A DNA stretch of 64,000 nt from Cymbidium sinense (taxonomy: Eukaryota; Streptophyta; Magnoliopsida; Asparagales; Orchidaceae). The stretch covers positions 12,193,179 through 12,257,178 of the forward strand of contig CM038228.1 of the NCBI GenBank assembly GCA_021442155.1, written 5' to 3'. Below, in pieces: positions 49,297-60,128 of the stretch. The translations under genes and the position numbers were made by a program. Position 1 is the first letter of the stretch; the number at the start of each line of letters is the position of its first letter. The notes under the pieces were generated by a model. The model saw only the letters and a program-made list of their open reading frames with translations. It made no database searches and was not told the origin of the DNA.

Positions 49297-50000
49297 TTAT
49301 CTCCGAAGCCAAGAATCGTGATAAAGTCGCAATCCTTCCAAATAAACGCTTGGACTTCCTTGATCGTTTGAGGTGACATATCCTTGAGTGCTTTTATCTT
49401 CTGGTTGGCCTCTATCCCGCCGAGTGACCATGAAGCCTAGGAATTTCAGGAAACTCCAAAAATGCACTTGCTTGAGCCGCATCTTGTAGTGTCAAGAATG
49501 TCAAAGCATGCTGCATCGATATATGTGATATTTCCAAGCTCTTCACCAAAGATATCATCAACATACACCTCCATATTGTGCCCTATAAGATCCTTGAAGA
49601 TCTTATTCATAAGGCTGATATGTTGCTCCAAAGATTTTTTAGTCCAATGGCATGACACAAGATACCCCTTATCTGCTTGGAAGGATGTTGCTTCCTCATC
49701 TATTTTGTTCATCCCGATTTGATTGTAGCCGTAATAGGCATCCATGAAGCTCAAAGATTCGATGTCGATGTCGCATCAACTAGTTGGTCGATACGAGGAA
49801 GGGGAAGCTATCTTTTGGGCATGCACGACAAGGTCAGTGTAGTCGATGCACATCCTCCGAACCGTGGCCTTCTTGACTAACACTACGCTAGCCAACCGTG
49901 TGGGGTAGTAGACTTCGAATGAACTTGACTTCCGTAAGTTTGATGATTTCTTGTTCTATGACCGCAATCATTCGTAAGCGTTCTTTTCTTCAGACACCGC
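49297..50000 (-). pseudogene. Tat-like reverse transcriptase (broken)
   Basis: Frame 49754-49446 reads MSFMDAYYGYNQIGMNKIDE, then TSFQADKG, IFKDLIGHNMEVYVDDIF. The Y-V-D-D catalytic box lies at about 49556-49567. The expected PFGLKNAGATYQ segment is damaged (reads WTKKSLEQHIS), and upstream and downstream parts are frameshifted. It would copy genomic RNA to cDNA in an intact element. Confidence 0.85.
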
Positions 50001-50146
50001 CAGGTAGGTTGAGTCAACTTTGAGGGAGGCGTAATGACTTCCGGTCAATGCCCGTAATATCGAGCGCCCGTGCAAAGATATCTTGATTTTACGCAAAATC
50101 TACGATTCTCGATGAGAACGATCCCACCTTCACCTTTCGCGATGGA

Positions 50147-50479
50147 TCAACTTCGAGATAGAAGACAAATTACATCTTCAACCGGAGAAGCCCTTTCGTG
50201 AGGCATCCTCATCTCGTAGGTCAAGTTCTCGATGTTGAGGGTTACCGACGTAAATGGTCGGGTTGTTGATATAGACGCTGCTTCTGTTGATTCCCACTTA
50301 CCACGCCGATGCCTTGTCGGAATTTCATCTTGAGGTGAGGTACGTGATGTGACGAATATACGGAGAGGTCTCCCAAATATTGCATTGTATGCTGACTCGA
50401 CTTGACTACAATAAATTGTATCAAGTGGGTTATGGTCGGGAAATTCTCCAAGAGTTACGGAAGACCGATTGTCCTTCAC
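50147..50479 (-). pseudogene. Tat-like protease region (broken)
   Basis: Minus-strand pieces read VESAYNAIFGRPLRIF and, in another frame, HLKMKFRQGIGVVSGNQQ. They match the conserved SAYNAILGRP and LKMKFPT-GVGEV-GDQ segments that close the protease domain of plant gypsy polyproteins. Separated by a frameshift. Confidence 0.75.
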
Positions 50480-50784
50480 TAATACGGCCGATTATCAAAT
50501 CCATACAAGACCGCCGTTGAAGCTCTCTTTCTATACCCATGCTAAGGAAAGTGGAGTAAAAAAGAACATCAACCAACTCCCATTGTCGATCAATATCCTT
50601 TTAATATTGAAGCATGGATCACCGACCGTGACCGATGACAAGGGGATCTTGATGGGATCTAAGCCCCTCTAGATCTAAATCATCAAAGGTGATAGAATGG
50701 TCAACCCGAGACTTCTTCGGCTCTGGCTCTTGAAGGGCGTAATGAATATTTGACTAGATAACACTCGCCCTCCTGCAATTGTTT

Positions 50785-52086
50785 CTATCTCTCCACCGCG
50801 GTTCCTCCGAGGTTGCCCCAACATTTGCTTGACGAGGTTGGTTTTGTATAAAATGGCCTAGATACCTCGACGATTAGTCTTTCAATCTCCTCCTTCGCTG
50901 GTGGCACTCTTCGCTGGTGCCCTCTACGCGTGAAAGTGGCGTAATTTCTCTTGATTTCCTGTGCTTTAAAGGTGGCCACTGACGCTATCCTCTTCCCGAA
51001 TAGCCGAGATGTTCAGACACGGTTTGAGAGTCAGATATTTCCTCTGATTGAGTCATCCGAGGTCGCCGAGGAGGTTTTGGGGAGGTTGTCGCTTCTTCTT
51101 TTCTAAGATGTTTGAACATCACCTTTGGGAACCTTCTTCCGCTTCGCTGGTGGTTCAAACTGCTATGATGAGCACCGATAGCTTCGCCGGAGATTTGTGC
51201 CTCTATTCGTGGACCAGTCGATAGAATGGACTCTCCGCATTAATAATGAATAGAAGTATCCTGGCCGGAGTCCTCCGAGAAGCATGCCCCTCAAAAGTTC
51301 TGGATCTACTCCACGTTTCGCCGAGGAGAACCTCGAAGTATTCTTTGAGGGACTCTCCATCGCTCGATGAGAGATGTGATGAATCGATGATTCTCTTCGC
51401 CAGAACTGCTCTACAAAAAACCGGCGAAGCTCTCCAAATGATCTGACGGACCCTTAGAGTGAATAACCGCGAGCTGCCCTTTGAGAGTCGCCGGAATACC
51501 GACACAAGATGGAGTCATTTGCAGACCGAATGTGCATGATCGCTCAAAGTGATCGATATGCTCGCACGGACGGCTGTGCCATCGTAAGGGTCCATGCCGG
51601 GAAGCTTGAATCTCATCGAATCGTATTGCGAGATGATCTCGCCGAAGGGACGAAGTTTTGGAAGAGGCGGAGAATGGATCATTCGATTGTGCCGGAACTC
51701 TTCCCGCACTGCCGTAGTTCATCGCCAGAGGTGACGTGGAGTTTCACCATACGGGTCGAGCCATTCGTGGGGTGAGTAGAATCGGTATCCGTAAGTTCGA
51801 CTGGATGTGGTGCCAAGGGGTTCTCTATTGATCCCATTCCTGCAATCATTCTCGTGAAGAAAATCGATTATGCCGAGCGTCGAACCCGTGGCTCTTCCAG
51901 CGTGTTGGAACGCTTTTGCCGGTCCTTCGCAGAGTCAAGAATTTCGCTCGGGAATCCTCCATCCTTGAACGCGATCTTCCAAAGAGGGGCCCACGGACCC
52001 TCACCGGGGACGTAAGTCTTATGTAGAAGTGTTGGAGACTTCGCCCTTGATCCCTGATGAAGCATTGAGCAAACCCCGCTTACCAA
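50785..52086 (-). pseudogene. Tat-like gag (broken)
   Basis: Structural protein forming the virus-like particle. Pieces in several frames follow family order: FKLPGMDPYDGTAV (about 51550-51620), then IPATLKGQLAVIHSKGPSDH (51411-51490) and SSSDGESLKEYFEVL (about 51350). EEIERLIVE near 50890 matches the segment after the gag zinc-finger region. No single open frame exceeds about 110 codons, so it is inactive as read. Confidence 0.75.
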
Positions 52087-52114
52087 CCATATTGGAGATA
52101 TAGCAATGGGGAAC

Positions 52115-52135
52115 TATTTTTCCCACGACGGCGCC
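52115..52135 (-). other. Primer-binding site of the Tat-like element
   Basis: On the minus strand TTTGGCGCCGTCGTGGGAA lies about ten bases inside the 5' LTR end. It resembles the TGGCGCCGTT-type site common in plant Tat/Athila elements and thought to be complementary to a tRNA 3' end, probably tRNA-Asp. Confidence 0.75.
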
Positions 52136-52144
52136 AAACCGCTA

Positions 52145-52960
52145 TGCGTTAGAGAATTTTATTCTAGATGCAGATCTTCGTCAGCAAAAATTATCCAACA
52201 CACAAGCGGGATATGAACACGGGTTATACGTGGAAAACCCGCAAAAACCACGGCCTTGCCCAGAACTTTCACTATGTGTTCAAAAGATACGTGTCCTTGC
52301 TTCGTTAGTTTGGAGAAGAAGGTGTTTAGCAAACAATATTCAGTGTAAAATACAATATCTCAACTCCAACCCAAGGGAGAAGTTTCCCAAAAGCGGCAGA
52401 ACGATCTTCGGGAGCAACCTGATCTTCGTGGAGAAAGGAGCGGCAAGGTCTTTTCTAGTCCTCGGATCTCTGAAGCCCCTGATCTTCGTGCACTACGCAG
52501 TGGTGGTGATGATCGTGCCAAGGTCGACCGGTGGTTCTCGAGCTCTGTCTTCAAATCGATTTCCCCTCTAAGGTGAGAATGAAGCTCATTTATAGATTTT
52601 GGGAGTGGTGCCTTGTAAATTGCGGTAAAACTCCAACCACTCCCATCGACGGCCCAAGGCGATCCCCTGATCGAGGTGTATTTTGATGATCCGTGCCTTA
52701 ATGATGTCGGAATTGGGTGATCTTGGATTCGCTGGATTCGCCTTGACGAGCCGCCGACCGACTATAAATACGCTTTGGTGACCATTTGGCGGATCGGATC
52801 CATTTTCTTCGATTGATCCGAGATTCGAGCTCTGACGACTATCTTGATGTTGCTATGTTCGCTCATCGGTGACGCTTGACTGTAAGTTCAAAATCGGTGA
52901 TTAGATCAAGCATTTCAAAATGCCTGAGATTCGCTTTGATCGATTAATTTTGAGATATCA
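52145..52960 (-). repeat. 5' LTR of the Tat-like element
   Basis: Begins TGCGTTAGAGAATTTTATTC and ends GAGATATCA before ATATATATAA. As the 5' LTR on the minus strand it would carry the promoter. Aligns with 45140-45921. Confidence 0.87.
52587..52595 (-). promoter_or_regulatory. Candidate LTR TATA box
   Basis: Minus strand reads CTATAAATG, conserved at the same place in the other LTR (45574-45582). Position inside the 5' LTR fits a retrotransposon promoter; no transcript evidence. Confidence 0.4.
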
Positions 52961-53407
52961 ATATATATAAAATTCTTGATTAATGATTTCTATTTTTAAA
53001 TTTGTCACACTCCGATTAATTTTTTTATTTACAATGTATAGCATTTTTTATAGATGTGCATTTTAAAATTCTTAAATATTTGTTGAAAGCTTTTAATATT
53101 TAATTTTCTTATATCTCTGAAAAAATATTAATACAATTAAGGTTAAGTTGGACTTTAAAACCCTTCAACCAATAATAATATAAATAGCTGTATGATTATA
53201 TTCAATAAATATATTTTATTCTTTTTTTTCTTATATTATGACATATACATTGCAATCAATTGACTTCTACATTTGAATTTAATTTCTTTATAAATAAATA
53301 TTTACGCTTTATTAATAACTTAAAATATGATTATTATATCATTTACATTTTAACATCAATTAATGACTTATAATTATGCTTAGAACCAAAACAAATATAT
53401 ATATATC
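52961..53407. other. AT-rich interval, nothing recognised
   Basis: No gene; separates the Tat-like element from the plus-strand copia LTR. Confidence 0.4.
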
Positions 53408-54415
53408 TCATATGACACTGAAAATTTTACTAATCGAAGCACGAATCTTGATTTCAAAAGCAATTTGATTCTGAGTCCAGACTAACCCAGATCAAGCGCT
53501 TAAAGTATAATTGAAAAATTTTACATATCAAATTTCTTAAATATAGAGTGTTTATAGTCAAATCGAAGGCCTTGACGAGGATCTAACAAGCCTAAGATCT
53601 CTAATTTCATTTTATTTGATCATTCAAATACTTAAAATACATCGATGATCAAGGAATAATTCTTTGCTCGATGGAGTGGTTTGATTTTGTATGTATTTAC
53701 GAACGCCACTCATCTAATATATAAATAACTTTTCATTTACATGGGAGAGGAAGCAAAAGAGAAGAGAGAGCTCGCTTGAAGGTTCTCAAGCATAATCGTG
53801 TCATACTACGGCCGGGCCGACCACCGCTGCCGGCCGCTAACATCTGGCCCCGTTGCCGCCACCACCGCCGGTCTCGCCGCCAACCATCGCCGCCGACCAT
53901 TATCATACCACCATCACCGTTGTCGTACTGGCCGCCGCCGCCGTTTCTACCATCGATCATCGTCGACAACCATCACCGGCTATCATGATCATCGTCGCTG
54001 GTCACCACCGCCGACCATCACCGGTCGCAACCGCCAACCATCGTCGGCCGCCGCCATCAACTAATTACCATGATCATCGTTATCGACCACCGCCAGTTGG
54101 ATATGTGACTACATATCGTTGCCGCCATCTCCGGTTGATCACCATACTAACGGCTTCACCATCACCAATCGCCACTAACGATCATTAAAATTAACCGCTA
54201 TCGCAGATAGGAAACTTGATTGAGTCCCATTGTCGCTTTCATATACAATTTGCACTCAGACGGAAAACTATGTACTTCAAAACATATATATATTGGAAAA
54301 TTTTACCTAGACCCCATAATTTTTTTCCCATCTTTCTGGGATTTTTCACGTAAAAATCATGGAGTTTCTTGTTCACTCTTCAAATATCTCTGTGTGTGTG
54401 CTGGATTTCACAACA
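53408..54415 (+). mobile_element. Copia-type LTR (family X), plus orientation, about 1.0 kb
   Basis: Same family as 3156-3746 and inverted 43395-44418. The trinucleotide-rich middle (53800-54190) is dominated by CCGCC/ACCATC words and gives chance proline- and histidine-rich open frames. The LTR end CTGGATTTCACAACA is followed by ATTGGTGTAA (54416), in the position of the copia ATTGGTATCAGAGC primer site. Confidence 0.65.
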
Positions 54416-54570
54416 ATTGGTGTAAATTTTATTCTACCGAACCGGTTTTCAAGACGCATTTGACATTGTCAGAAACATTCCCTTTACATCTTCACAATGG
54501 TTTAACTGACTTTATGTTCGTAAAGCATGAGAAGAAAATCTTACTCAGGAACACATAAGAAGAATGAAGA
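54416..54570 (+). other. Copia internal scrap after the LTR
   Basis: Degenerate primer-site position and a short 5' internal stretch that breaks off before joining Tat 3'-end sequence. Confidence 0.45.
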
Positions 54571-54739
54571 TTCATCAAACTGATCCTTCACCTTTGTTGG
54601 AGACTGGGGCAACTCTTAATCTCAAAAGATTATCCAAATTAATATTTGATATCTAATTGATTATCGAGAAGTCATAATACTAATGAAAATGGCAAAGGTC
54701 AAGCAACTTTGGCTACAAGCTCAAAAAAATGTTTTGATT
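54571..54739 (+). mobile_element. End-of-pol fragment of a Tat-like element
   Basis: ACTGGGGCAACTCTTAATCT (about 54604) and GCAACTTTGGCTACAA (about 54703) match, in reverse complement, 47450-47470 and 47300-47320 of the full Tat-like element. It leads straight into the 70-bp-class array, as in that element, so the array is the tail of a Tat copy in plus orientation. Confidence 0.7.
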
Positions 54740-56155
54740 TGACCCTTCCAATAAGTTAACGCCATCGAGTAAGACTCACAAATAATCTCGATACGCCAAA
54801 ACTTCGTGATTATTAGACCTACTCCACATAGTTAACGCCATCGAGCGAAGATTTTGACAAATAATCTTGGATAGGTCAAAACATCAGACCCACTCCACAC
54901 AAGTTAACGTCATCGAGCGAAGACTCTGACAAATAACCTTGGATAGGTCAAAACTTCGCACCTACTCCCCACAGGTTAACTTCATCGAGCTAAGACTGTG
55001 ACAAACAACCTCGAATAGGCCAACACTTCAGACCTACTCCACACAGGTTAACGTCATCGAGCAAAGACTCTGACAAACAACCTCTGATAGGTTAAAACTT
55101 TATACCTACTTTACATAGGTTAACATCACCGAAGTAATACCGAGATAATCTCAAGAATCAAAATATTTAACATCTTCCATACTTAACATCCTACATTGAA
55201 AAAATAACCTCGGAAGAGAGTTAAGACTATTGACTTTTCCACACGTTAAGTGTCACCGAGTAAAACTTTGACAAACAATCTCGATAGTCAAAAATCTTTG
55301 GCGGATCAATTCCTCTTCTATACAGCATCATTATCAAGTAATACTTTGAAAAATAACCTCTGATAGGTTCAAAATCCTTGGCAGATTCGATTCGACCTCT
55401 TCTATACAGGTTAGCATCATCAAGTAACATTTTGACAAACATTCTCGGATGGGTCAAAAATTCTCAGCGGATTTGATTCGACCTCTTTCATACAGGTTAC
55501 AGTCATCAAGTAATACTTTGACAAACAACCTTGGATGGGTCAAAAATCCTTGGCGAATTCAATTCGACCTCTTCCATACAGGTTATTGTCATCAAGTAAT
55601 ATTTTGACAAACAACCTTAGATAGGTCAAAATTCTTGGATTCGATTAATCTCTATACTGTTAGCATCATCAAGTAACACTTTGGCAAATAACCTCAGATG
55701 GGTTAAAAATCCTCAGCAGATTTGATTCAACCTCTTCCATACAAGTTACTATAATCATGTAATACTTTGACAAACAACCTCGGATGGGTCAAAAATTCTC
55801 GGCGGATTCAATTCGATCTCTTCTATACAGGTTAACTTCATCAAGTAACACTTTCACAAACAACCTCGGATGGGTCAAAAATCCTCAGCAGATTTGATTC
55901 GATCTCTTCCATATAAGTTAATGTCATCAAGTAACACTTTGACAAACAACCTCGGATGGGTCAAAAATCCTCAGCAGATTCGATTCAACCTCTTCCATAC
56001 AAGTTAACATCATCAAGTAACACTTTGACAAACAACTTTGATAAAAAATCCTCGATTCGATTCTACCCCTTCCATACAAGTTAACGGTATCAAGTAACAT
56101 CATGGAGAATGATACTTTGAGATTATCTCGACTTTCTCGAAGTTATTCTGAGGAT
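54740..56155 (+). repeat. Tandem array, 70-bp class (second locus copy)
   Basis: Unit-by-unit match to 1-1385, with many small deletions (for example GGATAGG reduced to GATAG). The 90-bp-class array that follows in the left copy is missing here. Confidence 0.85.
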
Positions 56156-56190
56156 GGTTCCTGACGCTTCCACCATCTTGCGCTTGTCAA

Positions 56191-56264
56191 GTGAACAAAT
56201 ATGAACGAAAGCATTAATCGATCGAAAGTAGCTCAACGAGTTTACTGGGCTCATTTACAACCCT
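56191..56264 (-). mobile_element. Right terminal stub of the hAT element
   Basis: Matches 10045-10121, ending TTTACAACCCTA. The rest of the transposon and its left end are deleted in this copy, so this end cannot transpose. Confidence 0.85.
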
Positions 56265-57720
56265 ACGATAATCTTCTATATAAAATATGAAAAAATGAAG
56301 AGATAAAAATTAAGAGCCATATAATGATATAAAAACTAAATAATAAAAACATATTTGAGATTTTTTTTTAAAAAAGTTCAAATAGATTGGCAATTTTAAT
56401 CTCATAAGTCTTGAGAATATGCAATTTTAACTGAAGAGTTATGAAAAAATTATCTAAAAGTAATGATTGAAAATCAAATTAAGTAATATTCAAATAACTC
56501 TTTGTATATTTCATAAATATATGGAACATTGTTTATTAAACTAAAAGTTTTTGGAATTTTAATATATAACATTTTTATAAAGAGAAATATGAATTTATTA
56601 TTTTGATCTTTTTGATAAAAATATAAATTAAATAATATAATTTAATATTTATAATATATATTTTTTATTTTAAAAATAGTATTTATGTGGACTTGGTGCC
56701 CGTGCAATATTACGTTCTAGGCGACTAATTCCTCCCTATTTCTATTTTATTCTTAATACTTGAATTTTGATTCAAAATAAGTTTGTTTATGAGCTTGAAA
56801 CCAACTTAGAGTTAAATAGAATAAAATATTTGAACTTAAATTAAAAATATGTTATCATGTTTATGAACAGTAATTCAAGATGTTAATTCAACGAAACCAT
56901 CAGAATAATTCTTTTTTTTTTATTTCTAATTTTACTTTTTCGCATTTTTTTCTTAAAAAATGTAATACTGATTTCCAGCTGAAATTTAAAGAGTTGTTTG
57001 CTTGCCTGAAGTCCATATAGGAATACTGATTTTCTATGTCGCTGCTTTATTTGATATCAGATAGATAAGGTATTGTTTGAAATTATTTTTACTTTTTATT
57101 TTTTTATTTGCTCATTAAAAAAATATTTAGTGTATTTTATATGTACTTTAATTTTAAATTTTTAAAAATAAATCAGATTATTTTTGGAAAATATTTTTAA
57201 AAACTTTTAAATATTTAAAAAATAACAATTATCATCATTTGACTATTAATCAGTGCTGGCTACCATTATTTTTTTCACTTTCAATATTATAGCTAAGATC
57301 ATTATTTTATAGACCACTACCATCACCACTATCACATAAAATAATATATTCAATATTCAATAAAAAAATAAAATATATTTTAATTTAAATCAAAATATAA
57401 ATAAAATAAAATAAAAGTATTTAAAATAAAAAATAATCTCAAATAAAAATAATCTTTCAACTTCCTTTTATTTAACAAATTCTCCTTCATAATCATCAAG
57501 TATTTATGCATTTGATCAACTGTATTGGCAAAGGAATATTGTGATGGAGCCTTTTAAAATGTCCAAGAACTTTAAATATTGATTACCCAACTCCTTTTTC
57601 TTGAGTCATATAGATACTAAAGTAGTGGATTGTATGTTGGCAGGTTATTTGAAAATAACTTATACTTCAACCAAGTCTCATTATCTTCTTCTCCATTCTT
57701 CTTTTTTTCTACCCTACTGT
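56265..57720. repeat. AT-rich flank and gag scrap, copy of 10122-11586
   Basis: Very close match throughout. The last part (about 57470-57720) is the minus-strand gypsy gag end (LH-N and F-DALEQM region). It stops at ACCCTACTG, where the left copy continues into more gag. Confidence 0.8.
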
Positions 57721-57784
57721 AGTGTAAAGTAAATGTAATGTATTTATTTATTTTTCTGTTTGGTAGAATAAATGTAATATAAAG

Positions 57785-57920
57785 CATTTTTCGGGTTGTG
57801 ATGGTGGCGATGGTAGGTCGGTGGAAGTTGGAAGCGGCCATTGCGGGTGAAGACGGTGATAGCGAATGATGGGCGGCAGGTAGCGATGGTGGGTGGAGGC
57901 CGGTGGCGATGATAACACTT
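57785..57920. other. GC-rich degenerate GGTGGCGATGG segment
   Basis: Short stretch resembling the trinucleotide-rich middle of the family X LTR. No gene. Confidence 0.4.
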
Positions 57921-58266
57921 TTACATTAGCTAGTGTATTTGAAATTAAACAAATCGTGAATCAAATCAAATCAATATATTCTAAATATATCACATTACTT
58001 TAGAATTTTACTTTGCAGTATGTCAAATACACTAAAAGTTAAAATCCTGTGCATTTATTTTATTTTACTTTCAAATCAAACTGCCCAAAAAAAAATGAAT
58101 TTTTTTTGTTACTTAGATATACATTATAATTTATGACAAGTTTTTAATTATCATCAACAAAATATTCGGGATAAGTTTTTATCATTCAAAATATCAAATT
58201 CAAGAATTAAAATGCATAGGATCAAAGAACAATATTTGATTGATAAATTATTCAAGCAATACTTAA

Positions 58267-58317
<51 letters not shown>

Positions 58318-60100
58318 GTTCAACTATATTCAAGAAAATTAAACCTATTAAAGATTATTATGAGAACTTAGTCTAACACCAATTGATACTTTAACATATA
58401 GCATAACCCTAAATCATTTTATATTGCTTCATTGAGAAATGAAAATATAACTAAGCATGGCCCTCTCCTTTCCCAATAAACAAAACTGTAGACAATTCAT
58501 CAACATAGAAGATTACTCCGCCAAAATATTCTTGATACAAATACTATAATCCCAATTAAATTAAATTAAAATAAATAATCATTAATTTTATTTTAAAATG
58601 AGTACAGATCCGCACATAATAATTATATATTTGCTTAACTCAGAGTAAATTAAATAATTATAAATTTCACACTGAACAAATTATCAAATGAACTGCGCTA
58701 CTAAACAGCAGAATATGCTAATGTTCCTCAACTCCTGCATGAAGAATAATTTTGATTACAAGGATAACGCGAGTCGTTTCCTGCCCAATAAAAATAAAAA
58801 TATTGAAGAAACTTCTGACCCAGCTTTCGATTATTTTTATTGAGTAGAGACTTGCAGCCCAATAAATCAATAAATTATTATGTGCGGATGAGTCTGCATG
58901 CATCTGTACTAGTGCTGTAAATTATTTTTTTGGAATGGGTATCCACCCCTCCTATTCTTTGGGGATATCATTGACTAATCCTGAGCTTGCCCATTCATCA
59001 CACGCGTGTCAGTTTACTTTTCATCATTATGCGTGCGTCTCCCGGAGAATCGGCGGTCACGGGGTTCCTGCTTTTGCCGCGAAGAGGCGGTAGCGAACAT
59101 CTTTTGTTCAGCTCATTTGTAAAGTAAGCAAATAAAATATAAATAAATATTTTAAACTCGATTTATAAACAAATCGAACATGAATAATCATATCAAACTC
59201 TTTTTTTCTTGAAATAAAAAAATATATATATATATATATATATACATAAAATAATTAGCTATATTAAATAATTTCATAGTTACAAATATGGCTTAAATTA
59301 GCCCATGTTCAAATCCTTCCTCCTCTATATATTTTGAATTATTATCTTTTCTAACCACTAACTTATCGAGTTATTTGAATAATTGAGCGAACAGTATAAA
59401 ATTTAAAATGATGACAGCGAAAATTTGACTCGCTTAAGCACGATTCTATTACACCTCTAATCTTTATATGTACAAACTCTAAAATATCGCACCATATGAT
59501 AATATGTGTGTATATATACACATATTATATATTATATATTATGTACAGATTAGATAGTGCAACATAAATGAAGTCCAGATGTAGACATTTTGCATAATAA
59601 TTTCTCCAGTAAACGTTAAGACAGCGTGGTAAAAGATAGGTTCACATACAAATTCTATTATTAGAAAAGAATGGCCGGCCGGTGCTTTTTCTAAAGCATT
59701 TCTTCCGGGCAACTCGGGAGTCACCCTATCTGGAATATTTGATGGTGGCTCCCTTCAATTAATTCCTTTCCTTGGTCAAAGCTGATTAATAATCAAGCAG
59801 CTTTAGAAACAATTATTTTATTCAGTAATAATCATTAAAATTGCATCAACTTGAAAATAAAGGAATTCCAATCATAAAGATGAAAGCTTTCCATAAAATC
59901 TTTTTAATTTTCTTTTAATTTTCATATGAAAGCTTTCCTTAAAATCCCCAAGACTCAAGACACTATAGTAGAAATTACATGCGCACAACACAACGATATT
60001 ATTCCACAATTCAAATGCATAAAACACACTAACAAAAAACTATAATATAAAATTTTCAATTAACACAAATAATATGATTTGAGAAGCCCATTTAGTCATT
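57921..60100. other. 3' flank of the desaturase, no other gene seen
   Basis: AT-rich with microsatellites at 58268-58316 and 59219-59246 and a short GC-rich patch at 59030-59110. The open frames at 58718-58903 and 59539-59724 show no domain. This stretch has no counterpart in the left copy. Confidence 0.45.
58268..58316. repeat. (AT)n microsatellite
   Basis: About 48 bp of AT dinucleotides. Confidence 0.9.
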
Positions 60101-60115
60101 CTCAAATCAATATAT

Positions 60116-60121
60116 TTATTC
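60116..60121 (-). terminator. Candidate polyadenylation signal of the desaturase
   Basis: AATAAA on the minus strand, about 8 bases after the TGA stop (60129-60131). Very close to the stop, so other AATAAA sites further downstream may be used instead. Confidence 0.35.
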
Positions 60122-60128
60122 TTCGACC

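Larger units (their letters stand above)
45140..52960 (-). mobile_element. Full-length Tat-like Ty3/gypsy LTR retrotransposon (about 7.8 kb)
   Basis: Two LTRs (45140-45921, 52145-52960) bracket, in minus-strand order, a primer site, gag, protease, reverse transcriptase, RNase H, integrase and a repeat-rich 3' UTR. Integrase after RNase H places it in Ty3/gypsy. The gag and protease segments, and tandem repeats between pol and the 3' LTR, suit the Tat lineage. Flanks are compatible with a 5-bp ATATA target duplication. All reading frames are broken by many short indels, some of which may be sequencing errors. The region is richer in GC than its surroundings. Confidence 0.9.

Noticed and set aside
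53776..54188. Proline/histidine-rich overlapping open frames
   Set aside because: Degenerate CCGCC/ACCATC repeats of the LTR leave all three frames open by chance.
54220..54558. 112-codon plus-strand open frame after the copia LTR
   Set aside because: Spans LTR end, primer-site position and a short internal scrap; no gag motif could be recognised, so not called a gene.
58718..59724. Two 61-codon minus-strand open frames downstream of the desaturase
   Set aside because: No domain, no conserved start context, AT-rich surroundings; likely chance.
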